Shown here piece after piece: positions 15,950 to 23,843 of a DNA stretch of 64,000 nt. Source of the stretch: an uncultured bacterium (GTDB lineage: Bacteria; Actinomycetota; Coriobacteriia; Coriobacteriales; Eggerthellaceae); the NCBI GenBank assembly GCA_905214325.1, contig CAJMLT010000001.1, forward strand, positions 1-64,000. Direction: 5' to 3'. Below the pieces are notes generated by a model that was given only the letters and a program-made list of their open reading frames with translations, was not told the DNA's origin and ran no database searches. Numbering within the stretch: position 1 is the first letter of the stretch; the number at the start of each line of letters is the position of its first letter. The translations under genes and the position numbers were made by a program.

Positions 15950-18128
15950 CATCTGGGCCCTTTTCGTGGACGATATGAAATCGCTTTTCAGCAATACGGT
16001 CACCATCATCATCTTGTTGGGGTTGGTGTTTCTTCCCTCCATATTCAGCTGGTACAACATCGATGCCAGTTGGGATGTATTCAACAATACGGGCAATCTC
16101 AAAGTCGCCGTTGCCAATACCGACGAAGGTTACGAAAGCGATTTGGTACCTTTGGAAGTGAATATCGGCGATAGAGTGGTTTCATCTCTGCGCGAAAACG
16201 ATCAGATCAACTGGGTATTTACCAGCGAAGACGATGCCATCGACGGCACTTCTTCCGGACGGTATTACGCTGCCGTGGTCATTCCTCCCGGTTTCAGCAA
16301 GGATATGATGACGTTCTATTCCGATGATGTCGAACACGCGCAAATCGTCTATTACACCAATGAGAAGAAGAGTGCGGTGGCCCCCAAGGTTACCGACCAG
16401 AGCGCGAATCAGGTGTCGTATCAGGTAAACGTGGCGTTTTCGGAGACCCTCTCTGAACTATCGCTGGCTCTTTCCTCGTCCCTTTCGCAATACGCCGATG
16501 CGTCGGGTATGGATAGTCGCTTGGGTGATCTCGCCAAGCATGTCTCCTCGCTGTCGGACCAGATGAAGCAGGCTTCCGTCGTGTTGTCGGCGTATGCGAA
16601 GCTGCTCGACACCTCTCAGTCTCTCGTGGAGGGGTCGGCACGGTTACTGGGCCAGGCGAAGGATTCGGCCGGTGAAGTGACGAATGCCGCAAGCGACAGC
16701 AAGGAAGGGATGGGCACCGTTGCCCTCGCCATGTCCGACTCCGCGTCGGCACTGGCCGATGCGCTTGAAAAAAGCAGTGCGAGTTACGAGGGATTGGGAG
16801 AATCCATCGACCAAGCCTTCGCTTCTTCCGACACCTTGGCCAAGGATTCGACCGAGCAATTGCGCTCTCAAGCGGAAGTGGCCCACAACCAAGCAGCGGA
16901 TTTCGCGACCATCGTTGATCTGCTCGAACAATTGAAGCCGACAGCCGCCCCTCAATATCAAGATGCCATTCAGGCCATGATCGACCAGCTGAACACCTCC
17001 ATCGAGTTGCAGAATCAGTTGGCTACCAGTTTGGACAACGCGGCTGACAGCATAGAAAGCGGTAACGCGGATGCCCAGGCCCAACATGCCGAAATCAAGG
17101 TGCTGGTCACGCAGGCGCAGGAAAGCCTCGAAGGCCTGTCCGCCGACTACAACAACGATGTGAAGCCCGCTATGGATGAGCTGGCCGCTTCGGTTACGGC
17201 TATTACGGCGACGCTCGAATCGAACGCGCAGCAGTTGGGCAGCGTTGCCGATGAATTGCAGGGATCTTCCGGGTCCTTATCCGCTCAACTGGGAACCACG
17301 AAACAACAGCTTAGCGCTGCCGCCTCCGACCTGGAGGCATCGTCGGGAAGGATGGCTCAACTGAGTGCTTCTTTGACCGAGGCTCTCGAAAGTAGCAATC
17401 TCGACGAGATCAAAACACTGCTGAGCGCCGACCCCGAAGTCCTTTCCGTAGCTTTGTCGGCTCCGGTTGAATTGGAGCGCACGGCGGTATTCCCCGCCGA
17501 CAACTTCGGTTCTCAGATGGCGCCGCTCTACACTACCCTGGCGCTTTGGATCGGATCGCTTCTGCTGGTCGTTGCCATCAAGGTGCATGTATCCAAAAAA
17601 TCCCGTAGAGCCATGGACAATCCTAAGCTCTATCAGATGTTTCTTGGCCGCTTCGGCGTTTTTGCCGTGGTGTCCTTCATGCAGACGACCTGTATGTCGC
17701 TGGGCAATATGCTGTTCATGAAGGTGCAGGTGAATGAGCCGTTGCTCTATCTGCTGTGCTTCTGGTTGGCGGGATTGGTCTTCACGTTCATCATGTATTC
17801 CCTGGTGGTTTCCTTTGCCAATCTGGGTAAGGCCATCGGCGTATTCCTTCTCATCATCCAGGTGACCAGCGGCGGCGGCAGCTTCCCCTTGCAGGTGCTG
17901 CCCGATGTGTTCCAATGGCTGAGTCCCTATGTGCCCGCAACGCACGTCATCAACGGCATGCGCGCAGCCATGTTCGGTGTCTACCAAGGGGATTTCTGGA
18001 TATCCATGGCATGTCTGCTGCTTTTCGTGATTCCCGCCGCTTTTCTGGGGCTGGTGCTCCGTAAGCCTTTGATGCGGTTTTTGCATTGGTATATCGAAAA
18101 GGTGGAAGACTCGAAACTGGTGGTCTGA
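15942..18128 (+). CDS. YhgE/Pip-domain membrane protein 2
   Basis: 728 residues, overlapping the previous gene by 8 bp. It has the same plan as its neighbour: an N-terminal helix ending FLPSIFSWYNIDASWD, a globular extracellular part, a coiled coil rich in Ala, Ser, Leu and Gln (about 165-500), and a C-terminal ABC-2-type six-helix domain starting near PADNFGSQMAPLYTTLALWIGSLL. It lacks the additional C-terminal helices of protein 1. The two probably assemble into one membrane complex. A TetR regulator gene lies convergently 25 bp downstream. Cargo unknown. Confidence 0.87.
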   Translation: MHNIWALFVDDMKSLFSNTVTIIILLGLVFLPSIFSWYNIDASWDVFNNTGNLKVAVANTDEGYESDLVPLEVNIGDRVVSSLRENDQINWVFTSEDDAIDGTSSGRYYAAVVIPPGFSKDMMTFYSDDVEHAQIVYYTNEKKSAVAPKVTDQSANQVSYQVNVAFSETLSELSLALSSSLSQYADASGMDSRLGDLAKHVSSLSDQMKQASVVLSAYAKLLDTSQSLVEGSARLLGQAKDSAGEVTNAASDSKEGMGTVALAMSDSASALADALEKSSASYEGLGESIDQAFASSDTLAKDSTEQLRSQAEVAHNQAADFATIVDLLEQLKPTAAPQYQDAIQAMIDQLNTSIELQNQLATSLDNAADSIESGNADAQAQHAEIKVLVTQAQESLEGLSADYNNDVKPAMDELAASVTAITATLESNAQQLGSVADELQGSSGSLSAQLGTTKQQLSAAASDLEASSGRMAQLSASLTEALESSNLDEIKTLLSADPEVLSVALSAPVELERTAVFPADNFGSQMAPLYTTLALWIGSLLLVVAIKVHVSKKSRRAMDNPKLYQMFLGRFGVFAVVSFMQTTCMSLGNMLFMKVQVNEPLLYLLCFWLAGLVFTFIMYSLVVSFANLGKAIGVFLLIIQVTSGGGSFPLQVLPDVFQWLSPYVPATHVINGMRAAMFGVYQGDFWISMACLLLFVIPAAFLGLVLRKPLMRFLHWYIEKVEDSKLVV

Positions 18129-18153
18129 GAGACGCCGGTGTGGCGCGCCGTCG

Positions 18154-18807
18154 TTAGAGATTGCGTCGCAACTGGGCTTCCTTGATTTCCATTTCCAAGG
18201 AACTGTGGATGATGTTGGAAAAGGGGCCGGCGTTGCTGATGAGATGTTTCGTTCCCGGTTGGTCGCATTTGCGGATGAAGTAATAAAGAAAAGCGCACGT
18301 GTAGAATTCACTGAGGAATTCTATGTTTTCCTCGGGAAGATAGCGGTTGGCCAAGATGATGTCGATATCGTTGCGCAGCGCGGGCAGATACAGTCGATAG
18401 AGGTAGTTACGCAGGGAATGGGGTCCTGTTTCGAGGAGTGCCTGGGTGTAGAACGTACGCCTTTTCTCCAATATGGTGGCGAACGAGTCGAAGAATTTCG
18501 AATGATCCAGAGAGCGAACGCCTGATTTCTGCGTGATGTAATAGGGGAACTGCGAAGTGGATTCCTTATTGGGGGCTTCGTAGACCAGAATGTTTTCGGG
18601 AAACTTCTTTTGGAGTTCCTGCCCTAGGTCGTAGCGGAACTTCCAGATGATGAGCGCTTCTTTATCGACGAAATGATAGTAGAAGGTCTTGCGGTTCTTG
18701 CCCGTCTTTTCCACGATGTCACTGATGGAGACCTTTCGTAGAGGTATTTCTTCACATAATTCCACAAAGGCATCGGCGATCAGCAGCTTGGTGTCAAGCG
18801 GTCCCAT
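18154..18807 (-). CDS. TetR/AcrR-family transcriptional regulator
   Basis: 217 residues from the ATG at 18807, which has AGGAG at good spacing; an in-frame TTG at 18846 would add 13 residues with a poor site. The N-terminal helix-turn-helix is clear: LLIADAFVELCEEIPLRKVS followed by ISDIVEKTGKNRKTFYYHFVDKEAL. The C-terminal ligand-binding part is helical and rich in aromatic residues, and resembles the TetR_C group often found next to YhgE/Pip genes. It is convergent with the YhgE pair and divergent from the dienoyl-reductase-like gene at 19247. It may control either one. Possible operators are the inverted repeats at 18907-18966. Confidence 0.85.
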   Translation of the reverse strand: MGPLDTKLLIADAFVELCEEIPLRKVSISDIVEKTGKNRKTFYYHFVDKEALIIWKFRYDLGQELQKKFPENILVYEAPNKESTSQFPYYITQKSGVRSLDHSKFFDSFATILEKRRTFYTQALLETGPHSLRNYLYRLYLPALRNDIDIILANRYLPEENIEFLSEFYTCAFLYYFIRKCDQPGTKHLISNAGPFSNIIHSSLEMEIKEAQLRRNL

Positions 18808-18906
18808 AAACGAGCGGCTCCTATCATGATTACCCGAAGGCTTCAATGGTCATTGTCAAGATGGTGTCATTATAGCGGTAAAAGCATTCAAATTTGGGTC
18901 AAAATC

Positions 18907-18966
18907 GCCAAAATGGGTACTTTTGAAGATATGAGTTGTTTAAAGACCCATTGGCGTTTCAAAAGT
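18907..18966. repeat. Interleaved inverted repeats between TetR and the OYE-type gene
   Basis: GCCAAAATGGGT (18907-18918) is inverted, with one extra A, at 18946-18955 (ACCCATTGGC). ACTTTTGAA (18919-18927) is perfectly inverted at 18958-18966 (TTCAAAAGT). The order is A-B-A'-B'. This could be two operators for a dimeric regulator, or a pseudoknot if transcribed. Confidence 0.5.
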
Positions 18967-19027
18967 GCCGCAAATAGAAGATCATGAAAAAAACCTATAA
19001 ACTGAGCCTATAGACCAACAAAAAATC

Positions 19028-19033
19028 TATAAT
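19028..19033 (+). promoter_or_regulatory. Probable -10 element of the OYE-type gene
   Basis: A perfect TATAAT at 19028-19033 has no good -35 hexamer 16-18 nt upstream, consistent with an activator-dependent promoter. It would give a leader of about 200 nt that includes the hairpin and T-tract at 19124-19156. Confidence 0.45.
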
Positions 19034-19123
19034 GCCCATCGATATTTCCCCATCATGTTTTAGAATGTTTGATACAAAGGAGATAGAAACGATTAGTCAT
19101 CACTGATAAAAATCATTTCAATG

Positions 19124-19156
19124 AAGCTGACGTTATTAGTAATGTTCAGCTTTTTT
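19124..19156 (+). terminator. Terminator-like structure in the leader of the OYE-type gene
   Basis: AAGCTGA (19124-19130) pairs with TCAGCTT (19146-19152), continued by an inner CGTTA/TAATG stem with a one-base bulge, and followed by six T residues (19151-19156). It lies about 90 bp upstream of the start codon and downstream of the probable -10 element, so it could act as an attenuator. Confidence 0.55.
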
Positions 19157-19246
19157 GTGCCAGGCGATTTCTACCAGTTATGCCTTCCGCTTCCACTCCA
19201 AACACAAAGCAAGTTCACACATGTTCTGTAAGAAAGGGGCTGTGCA

Positions 19247-21355
19247 GTGAAGTACGAATCACTTATGACGCCGTTTAAAATCGGCAATGTTGAACTGAGG
19301 AACCGCTTTGTCATGCTGCCAATGACCATCGAGAAGACTGATAACTATCATGTCGGAGATGACCTCGTAGATTTCTACGAGCAGCGTGCTAAGGGCGGTG
19401 CAGCTCTCATCGAGCTCGGTTCTTGTTACATCTGCGATTGCTTCGACACGCATCCTAAGTACCACACCACCACCGGTGCCGTTGGCGTTTGGGATGACTG
19501 CTTTATTCCCGGTTTGACCCGCACCGCAGAGGTCTGCCACAAGCATGGAGCCAAGTTGGCTGCCCAGTTGCAGCTGTGCTACGAATGGCGTCCCTCCGGC
19601 GACGTCGAGTTGCTCTCCTATGCTCCCTCCAAGGATGTCGTCTCCGGTCCGTTCGTCGGTATGCCCGAGCGCGAATTCACCAAAGAGGAAATCGCCCTGG
19701 TAGTCAAGCAGTACGGCGAGGCCGCTCTTCGCTGCAAGAAGGCCGGTATCGACGTCATCGAAATCCACGCAGGCATCGGCTACATGGTCATGCGCTTCAT
19801 TTCCAAGTACTCCAACCATCGTACCGACGAATACGGCGGATCCACCGAGAACCGCTGCCGTCTCCTCACCGACATCATCGATGAGATCCACAAGACCTGT
19901 GGCGACGACATGCCCATCCTGATCCGTTACTCTGCCGACGACCTTATGCCCGGCGGTCAGCGCATCGAGGATCTCCCCGAAGTCATCAAGTGCGTCGAAG
20001 CTCACGGCATCGATGCTTGGAGCATCCAGGCCGGCTTCCATGAGGCTCCCCGCCCCGTCGCCAACCAGCTTGTTCCCGAAGGTGAGTTCATCTACCTTTC
20101 CAAGGCTGCCAAGCAGTACACCAAGCTTCCTACCTTCCCCGGTACCCGTATCAACCATCTCGATGTCTGCGAGAAGATTCTTCTCGACGGCTCCGGCGAC
20201 GCTGCCGGCATGGCTCGTCACTGGATCGCCGAGCCCGCTATCGCATCGAAGATCGCCGAGGGTCATCCCGAGGAAGTACGTCCCTGCATCGTTTGCTCCC
20301 GTTGTCTCGACAACATCTTCGTCGGCAAGCCCTGCAAGTGCTCCGTCAACCCCAACGTCTACTTCTCTCACCTCGGTCTTCCTCAGGACAAGCCCGCTGA
20401 GAATCCCAACAAGAAGATTCTCGTCGTCGGTGCCGGTCCTTCCGGTCTCGAAGTTGCCCGCACCCTCAAGCTGCGTGGCTTCAAGAACGTGACCGTCGTC
20501 GACCAGAAGAAGAAGCCCGGCGGACTTCTGAACCTCGCTCAGGTTCTCAACGAAGAGCTTCCTCCCTTGGTTGATTGGTACAACAACGAAATCAAGCGCC
20601 TCAGCCTCGACGTTCGTTGCAACACCAAGGCAACCCCCGACTTCATCAAGAGCTTCGGCGCAGACGAAGTCATCATCGCCGTCGGTCCTGAGACCGTATC
20701 CCCCGACGTTCCTGGCAAGAACAACAAGAACGTCATCGATTCCCACGCTCTCAAAGAGCTCGTCGAGGGTCACAACACCCCCGGTATGGGCTTCATGTGG
20801 GGTATGTCCTGCTTCGGCATGGGCATCCTGGGTGCACCTTTGGGTCTCATGAAGTGGGGCTTGGGTACGCACTTGCTGGTCAAGAAGCGCATGGCAGTCA
20901 TCGGTGGCGGTTTCGCCGGTATCGAAGTTGCTTCCGCGATGAACGAAGGCCGCGAAGTCACCGTTATCGAGCCCAACAAGAAGGCCGGTGCCGAGATCGG
21001 TATCATCGACAAGAATCCTGAGCTGCGCAAGCTCAAGAAGGCCGGTGTTCAGATCCTCACCTCCACCAAGGTCAAGGCTTACACCAAGGAAGGCGTTCTC
21101 GTCGAAGACGCTGAAGGCAAGGAATTCACCGTTCCCGCCGACACGATCATCGCCGGTACCGTCTGCGTTGACAACACCACCCTCTACGATCAGTGCAAGG
21201 GCATGATCCCCGAAGAGAATCTGCACCTCATCGGTAACGCTTCTCCTCACACCGATTGGGAAGGCGTCGCTGCCAACGATCCTTACAAGACCGATGAGTA
21301 CAAGCGCTGCCTCGAAGCAGTTCGCGACGGTTACCTTGTCGGCATGAAGCTCTAA
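19247..21355 (+). CDS. Old-yellow-enzyme / 2,4-dienoyl-CoA reductase-like Fe-S flavoprotein
   Basis: 702 residues from a GTG start after GAAAGGGG. Residues 1-370 form an FMN TIM-barrel; Tyr179 in GIGYM and His265 in GFHEA match the catalytic Tyr and His of E. coli FadH. The Fe-S ligands are C347, C350, C353 and C365, a CX2CX2CX11C pattern one residue shorter than the FadH CX2CX3CX11C. Residues 385-702 carry an FAD/NAD(P) module with VVGAGPSGLEVA and VIGGGFAGIEVA. It should use NAD(P)H to reduce a conjugated double bond, or run in reverse. BaiCD, BaiH and enoate reductases belong to the same architecture, so the substrate remains open. Codon bias is extreme. A dehydrogenase gene follows after 107 bp. 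Confidence 0.9.
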   Translation: MKYESLMTPFKIGNVELRNRFVMLPMTIEKTDNYHVGDDLVDFYEQRAKGGAALIELGSCYICDCFDTHPKYHTTTGAVGVWDDCFIPGLTRTAEVCHKHGAKLAAQLQLCYEWRPSGDVELLSYAPSKDVVSGPFVGMPEREFTKEEIALVVKQYGEAALRCKKAGIDVIEIHAGIGYMVMRFISKYSNHRTDEYGGSTENRCRLLTDIIDEIHKTCGDDMPILIRYSADDLMPGGQRIEDLPEVIKCVEAHGIDAWSIQAGFHEAPRPVANQLVPEGEFIYLSKAAKQYTKLPTFPGTRINHLDVCEKILLDGSGDAAGMARHWIAEPAIASKIAEGHPEEVRPCIVCSRCLDNIFVGKPCKCSVNPNVYFSHLGLPQDKPAENPNKKILVVGAGPSGLEVARTLKLRGFKNVTVVDQKKKPGGLLNLAQVLNEELPPLVDWYNNEIKRLSLDVRCNTKATPDFIKSFGADEVIIAVGPETVSPDVPGKNNKNVIDSHALKELVEGHNTPGMGFMWGMSCFGMGILGAPLGLMKWGLGTHLLVKKRMAVIGGGFAGIEVASAMNEGREVTVIEPNKKAGAEIGIIDKNPELRKLKKAGVQILTSTKVKAYTKEGVLVEDAEGKEFTVPADTIIAGTVCVDNTTLYDQCKGMIPEENLHLIGNASPHTDWEGVAANDPYKTDEYKRCLEAVRDGYLVGMKL

Positions 21356-21392
21356 TAGGGCAATCGTTCTAAATTTTGTTTCGGTCTTACAT

Positions 21393-21418
21393 GGGTGGGG
21401 GACCACCAACCCCCACCC
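21393..21418 (+). other. Intercistronic hairpin
   Basis: A perfect 9-bp GC-rich stem (GGGTGGGGG, 21393-21401, with 21410-21418) and an 8-nt loop lie between the OYE-type and dehydrogenase genes. There is no T-tract, so it more likely stabilises mRNA ends than stops transcription. Confidence 0.6.
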
Positions 21419-21462
21419 GTTGCAAGATAAAGTAAAGGAAAGATATTCCATAAGGAGGAATA

Positions 21463-22632
21463 ATGTTTGATTTTAGCTACTCTGATGAGCAGAAGCTTCT
21501 GAGGGAGAACATCCGTAAATGGGGTGTTGAGAACCTTCCCGAGGAGAAGATCGCTGAGGCTTATATCAATCGTGGCATCGATTCCGCAATCGCCAAGTCT
21601 TGGGTTGACGCCGGCTTCGGTAAGCTCGGTATTCCTGCTGAGTACGGCGGAACTCCTTGTGACCACCTCACCATGGCTATCGCTATCGAAGAGCTCTGCC
21701 ACATCGGCGGCAACATTCCTATGGCTCCTAACGCTCTCATCATGTTCGATGTTTGCGAATTCGGTACCGAAGAGCAGATCAAGTACGCGGTAGACTTCTA
21801 CTACGAGAATGGCTATCCTCCCTACTGCTTGGCTATCTCCGAGCCCGAAGCTGGTTCCGCTAACATCTACATGAGCACCACCGCCACCAAGAAGGATGGC
21901 AAGGTCATCATCAACGGCACCAAGACTTGGGTTACCTTCGCTGAGCACGCAAACGGCTTCATCGTCGTCTGCAAGGACGAGGATCCTTCTCCCGAGAACA
22001 AGTCCATGTCCATGTACCTCGTTGACAAAGACACCCCCGGTGTTGTTCTCGAGCCCCTCAACAAGATCGGCATGCAGATCAACCCCTTCGCTATGGTTCA
22101 CTTCAACAACGTTGAGGTTGAAGAGACCGCACTTCTCGGCGAAGCCGGCAAGGGCTTCCTGCAGCTCATGAAGAACTTCGAGTGGGAGCGTTGCGTTCTC
22201 TTGGCAGAACTCCTCGGCGAAGCTCAGGCTGCTATGGACGACGCTTGCGCTTGGACCAACGAGCGTCAGCAGTTCGGCGTTGGCATCAAGACCTTCCAGC
22301 TGGTTCAGGAGCACATCGTTGAGATGCAGATCGCTCTGACCAACACCCGTAACTTCCTCTATCGTACGTGCTGGAAGCTCGACAACGGCATCCCCGTCAA
22401 CAACGATGCTGCTATGCTGAAGCGCTATGGTGCTCCTGCTCTGACCGACGTTTGCTCTCGTGCCCTCCAGCTCATGGGTGGCCTTGGCTACACCGACCAG
22501 ACTCGCGTTTCCCGCCTCATGCTCGACTGCCGTGGTTTCCAGATCGGTGGCGGCACCGTCGAGATCATGGTCCACATCGCTGGCCGTGGTATTCTCAAGG
22601 AGTATGCAAAGGGCAATCAGGACGAACTGTAA
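21463..22632 (+). CDS. Acyl-CoA dehydrogenase, highly expressed paralogue
   Basis: 389 residues with an AAGGAGG site. Family segments are intact: AISEPEAGSANIYM, NGTKTWVTFAEHANGF, QLMGGLGYTDQTRVSR. The C-terminal motif reads GGGTVEIM instead of EGTxQI, so the medium-chain-type Glu is absent. However, Glu242 in FEWER lies on the helix that supplies the base in isovaleryl- and long-chain-type dehydrogenases, so the enzyme is probably active and of that subgroup. It should act on an acyl-CoA with ETF as partner. Extreme codon bias and a short distance to the OYE-type gene suggest one transcription unit and linked steps in the same pathway. A terminator follows. Confidence 0.9.
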   Translation: MFDFSYSDEQKLLRENIRKWGVENLPEEKIAEAYINRGIDSAIAKSWVDAGFGKLGIPAEYGGTPCDHLTMAIAIEELCHIGGNIPMAPNALIMFDVCEFGTEEQIKYAVDFYYENGYPPYCLAISEPEAGSANIYMSTTATKKDGKVIINGTKTWVTFAEHANGFIVVCKDEDPSPENKSMSMYLVDKDTPGVVLEPLNKIGMQINPFAMVHFNNVEVEETALLGEAGKGFLQLMKNFEWERCVLLAELLGEAQAAMDDACAWTNERQQFGVGIKTFQLVQEHIVEMQIALTNTRNFLYRTCWKLDNGIPVNNDAAMLKRYGAPALTDVCSRALQLMGGLGYTDQTRVSRLMLDCRGFQIGGGTVEIMVHIAGRGILKEYAKGNQDEL

Positions 22633-22663
22633 GCCATTTACATTCTTTTGCGTTTCGGATTTG

Positions 22664-22694
22664 GAGGGGGCGGTTTATCCGCTCCCTCTTTATT
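22664..22694 (+). terminator. Terminator after the second acyl-CoA dehydrogenase
   Basis: A 10-bp stem (22664-22673 with 22679-22688, one G-T pair) with a TTTAT loop is followed by TTTATT. Confidence 0.85.
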
Positions 22695-23060
22695 GGTCAA
22701 AGCCAAAGGATTTGGGCGTCGGCATCGCAGACGCTTCGGCGTTGTTTCGAGCCGGCTGCCCGATGTCCTTCCGGATCAGATTGCTCAGCGTCTTCTTACT
22801 GCTTCCGGAAAATTCGATTTTCCCCTCGGCATCTTCGGAAGAGTTTTTCGGTATCTTATTTTCTTCGTATGGTATGAGGCGGCGTCATTGCGCCTGCGTA
22901 ATGGCTTTTCTCGTTCCTACACGGATGGTGTTTTCGCCTGTTGATCTCGTGTATCGATAAGGTGCTTATCCGTGGCGGTTTTCCGCTTGAAGGCGAACAG
23001 GATACCGAAAGACCCTCTTATCAAGATAAGGTAAAGTGCTATTGATCGAAGGATCGGTGT
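22695..23060. other. Intergenic region before the ETF operon, with GATAAG palindromes
   Basis: No supported gene. Two short dyads occur: GATAAG-gtg-CTTATC (22956-22970) and CTTATC-aa-GATAAG (23017-23030), the second within 35 bp of the etfB start. They may be operators of the ETF operon. I see no strong -35/-10 pair. Confidence 0.4.
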
Positions 23061-23843
23061 ATGAACGTCCTTGTTTGTTTCAAGTCGGTCTATGATGACG
23101 TCGCCATCAGGACCAACTACGATAAATCACTCGATTATACGGCCGTACCCCATGTGGTGAGCATGTATGATCTCAACGCCATCGAGGCGGCCGCCCGCTT
23201 CGTCGAATCTTCCGATGACCATACGCTGGTCGCCCTCAGCGTCGGAGATACCAAGATTCATGACTCTACCATGCGCAAAAACGTGGCTGCCCGCGGAGCG
23301 GATGCGGTGTATTTCGTCATGGATGATTCATTGGAAGACGCCGAGACGTTTCAGGTTGCGACAACGCTTGCTGCGGCTATCGAGAAAATAGGCGGAATCG
23401 ACCTGATCATCTGCGGTGATGGATCGGCTGACGTCTACGCCCATCAGGTGGGCATACAACTCGGCGAGATCATGGGTATTCCCAATGTGAATGCGGTCAT
23501 CGATTTCGATGTCGAGGGAGACATCGTCAAGGTGAAGCGTGAACTCGACGATGATGTCGAACATATCGAAATCACCACACCTGCGGTTCTTTCGGTTCTC
23601 TCCGACATGGCTCAGCCGCGTATCTGCGTTGTCAAGGACATCATGATGGCGGGGCGCAAGCCAGTGAGCGAATGGTCGCTGGACGATATCGGCGTATCGC
23701 TGCCGCCGCATGGCTATTCCATCGTGGAGACCAAGGTGCCCGATCCCACTCCACGCAAGATGAAATTCTTCGAGGCAACCGATGATGACATCGACGCCTT
23801 CATCGAAGCGGTGCATACCTATCTCGAAACGGAAGGGGCGTGA
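23061..23843 (+). CDS. etfB: Electron transfer flavoprotein beta subunit 1
   Basis: 260 residues, starting MNVLVCFKSVYDD. The EtfB/FixA fold is recognisable from the N-terminal strand, the NAIEAAARF helix, LIICGDGSADVYAHQVGIQLGEIMGIPNVNAV and ITTPAVLSVLSDMAQPRICVVKDIMMAGRKP. It pairs with the next gene to form an ETF heterodimer that takes electrons from, or gives them to, acyl-CoA dehydrogenases. The stop codon overlaps the etfA start (TGATG). It is the first gene of an operon of six genes reaching to 29896. It is clearly different from the second EtfB at 26067, so the two dimers probably have separate partners. Confidence 0.9.
   Translation: MNVLVCFKSVYDDVAIRTNYDKSLDYTAVPHVVSMYDLNAIEAAARFVESSDDHTLVALSVGDTKIHDSTMRKNVAARGADAVYFVMDDSLEDAETFQVATTLAAAIEKIGGIDLIICGDGSADVYAHQVGIQLGEIMGIPNVNAVIDFDVEGDIVKVKRELDDDVEHIEITTPAVLSVLSDMAQPRICVVKDIMMAGRKPVSEWSLDDIGVSLPPHGYSIVETKVPDPTPRKMKFFEATDDDIDAFIEAVHTYLETEGA

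Noticed and set aside
18846..18870. TGGTCA followed after 12 nt by TGTCAT near the TetR start
   Set aside because: Only the left arm fits; the right arm matches at three of six positions, so I do not count it as a fifth operator.
19259..21451. A 730-codon open frame on the minus strand opposite the OYE-type gene, and similar long frames opposite 3476, 4778, 9628, 21463 and 46598
   Set aside because: They mirror strongly biased sense genes that avoid TTA, CTA and TCA, which removes antisense stops. Their products have no recognisable fold and their ribosome binding sites are poor.
19247..22632. Calling the OYE-type and CaiB-type genes a bile acid (bai) operon
   Set aside because: No BaiE dehydratase or hydroxysteroid dehydrogenase is seen, and enzymes of this architecture act on many enoates.
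22648..22944. A 98-codon open frame upstream of the ETF operon
   Set aside because: It overlaps the terminator at 22664-22694, is Arg/Phe-rich without structure, and competes with two other open frames in the same region.
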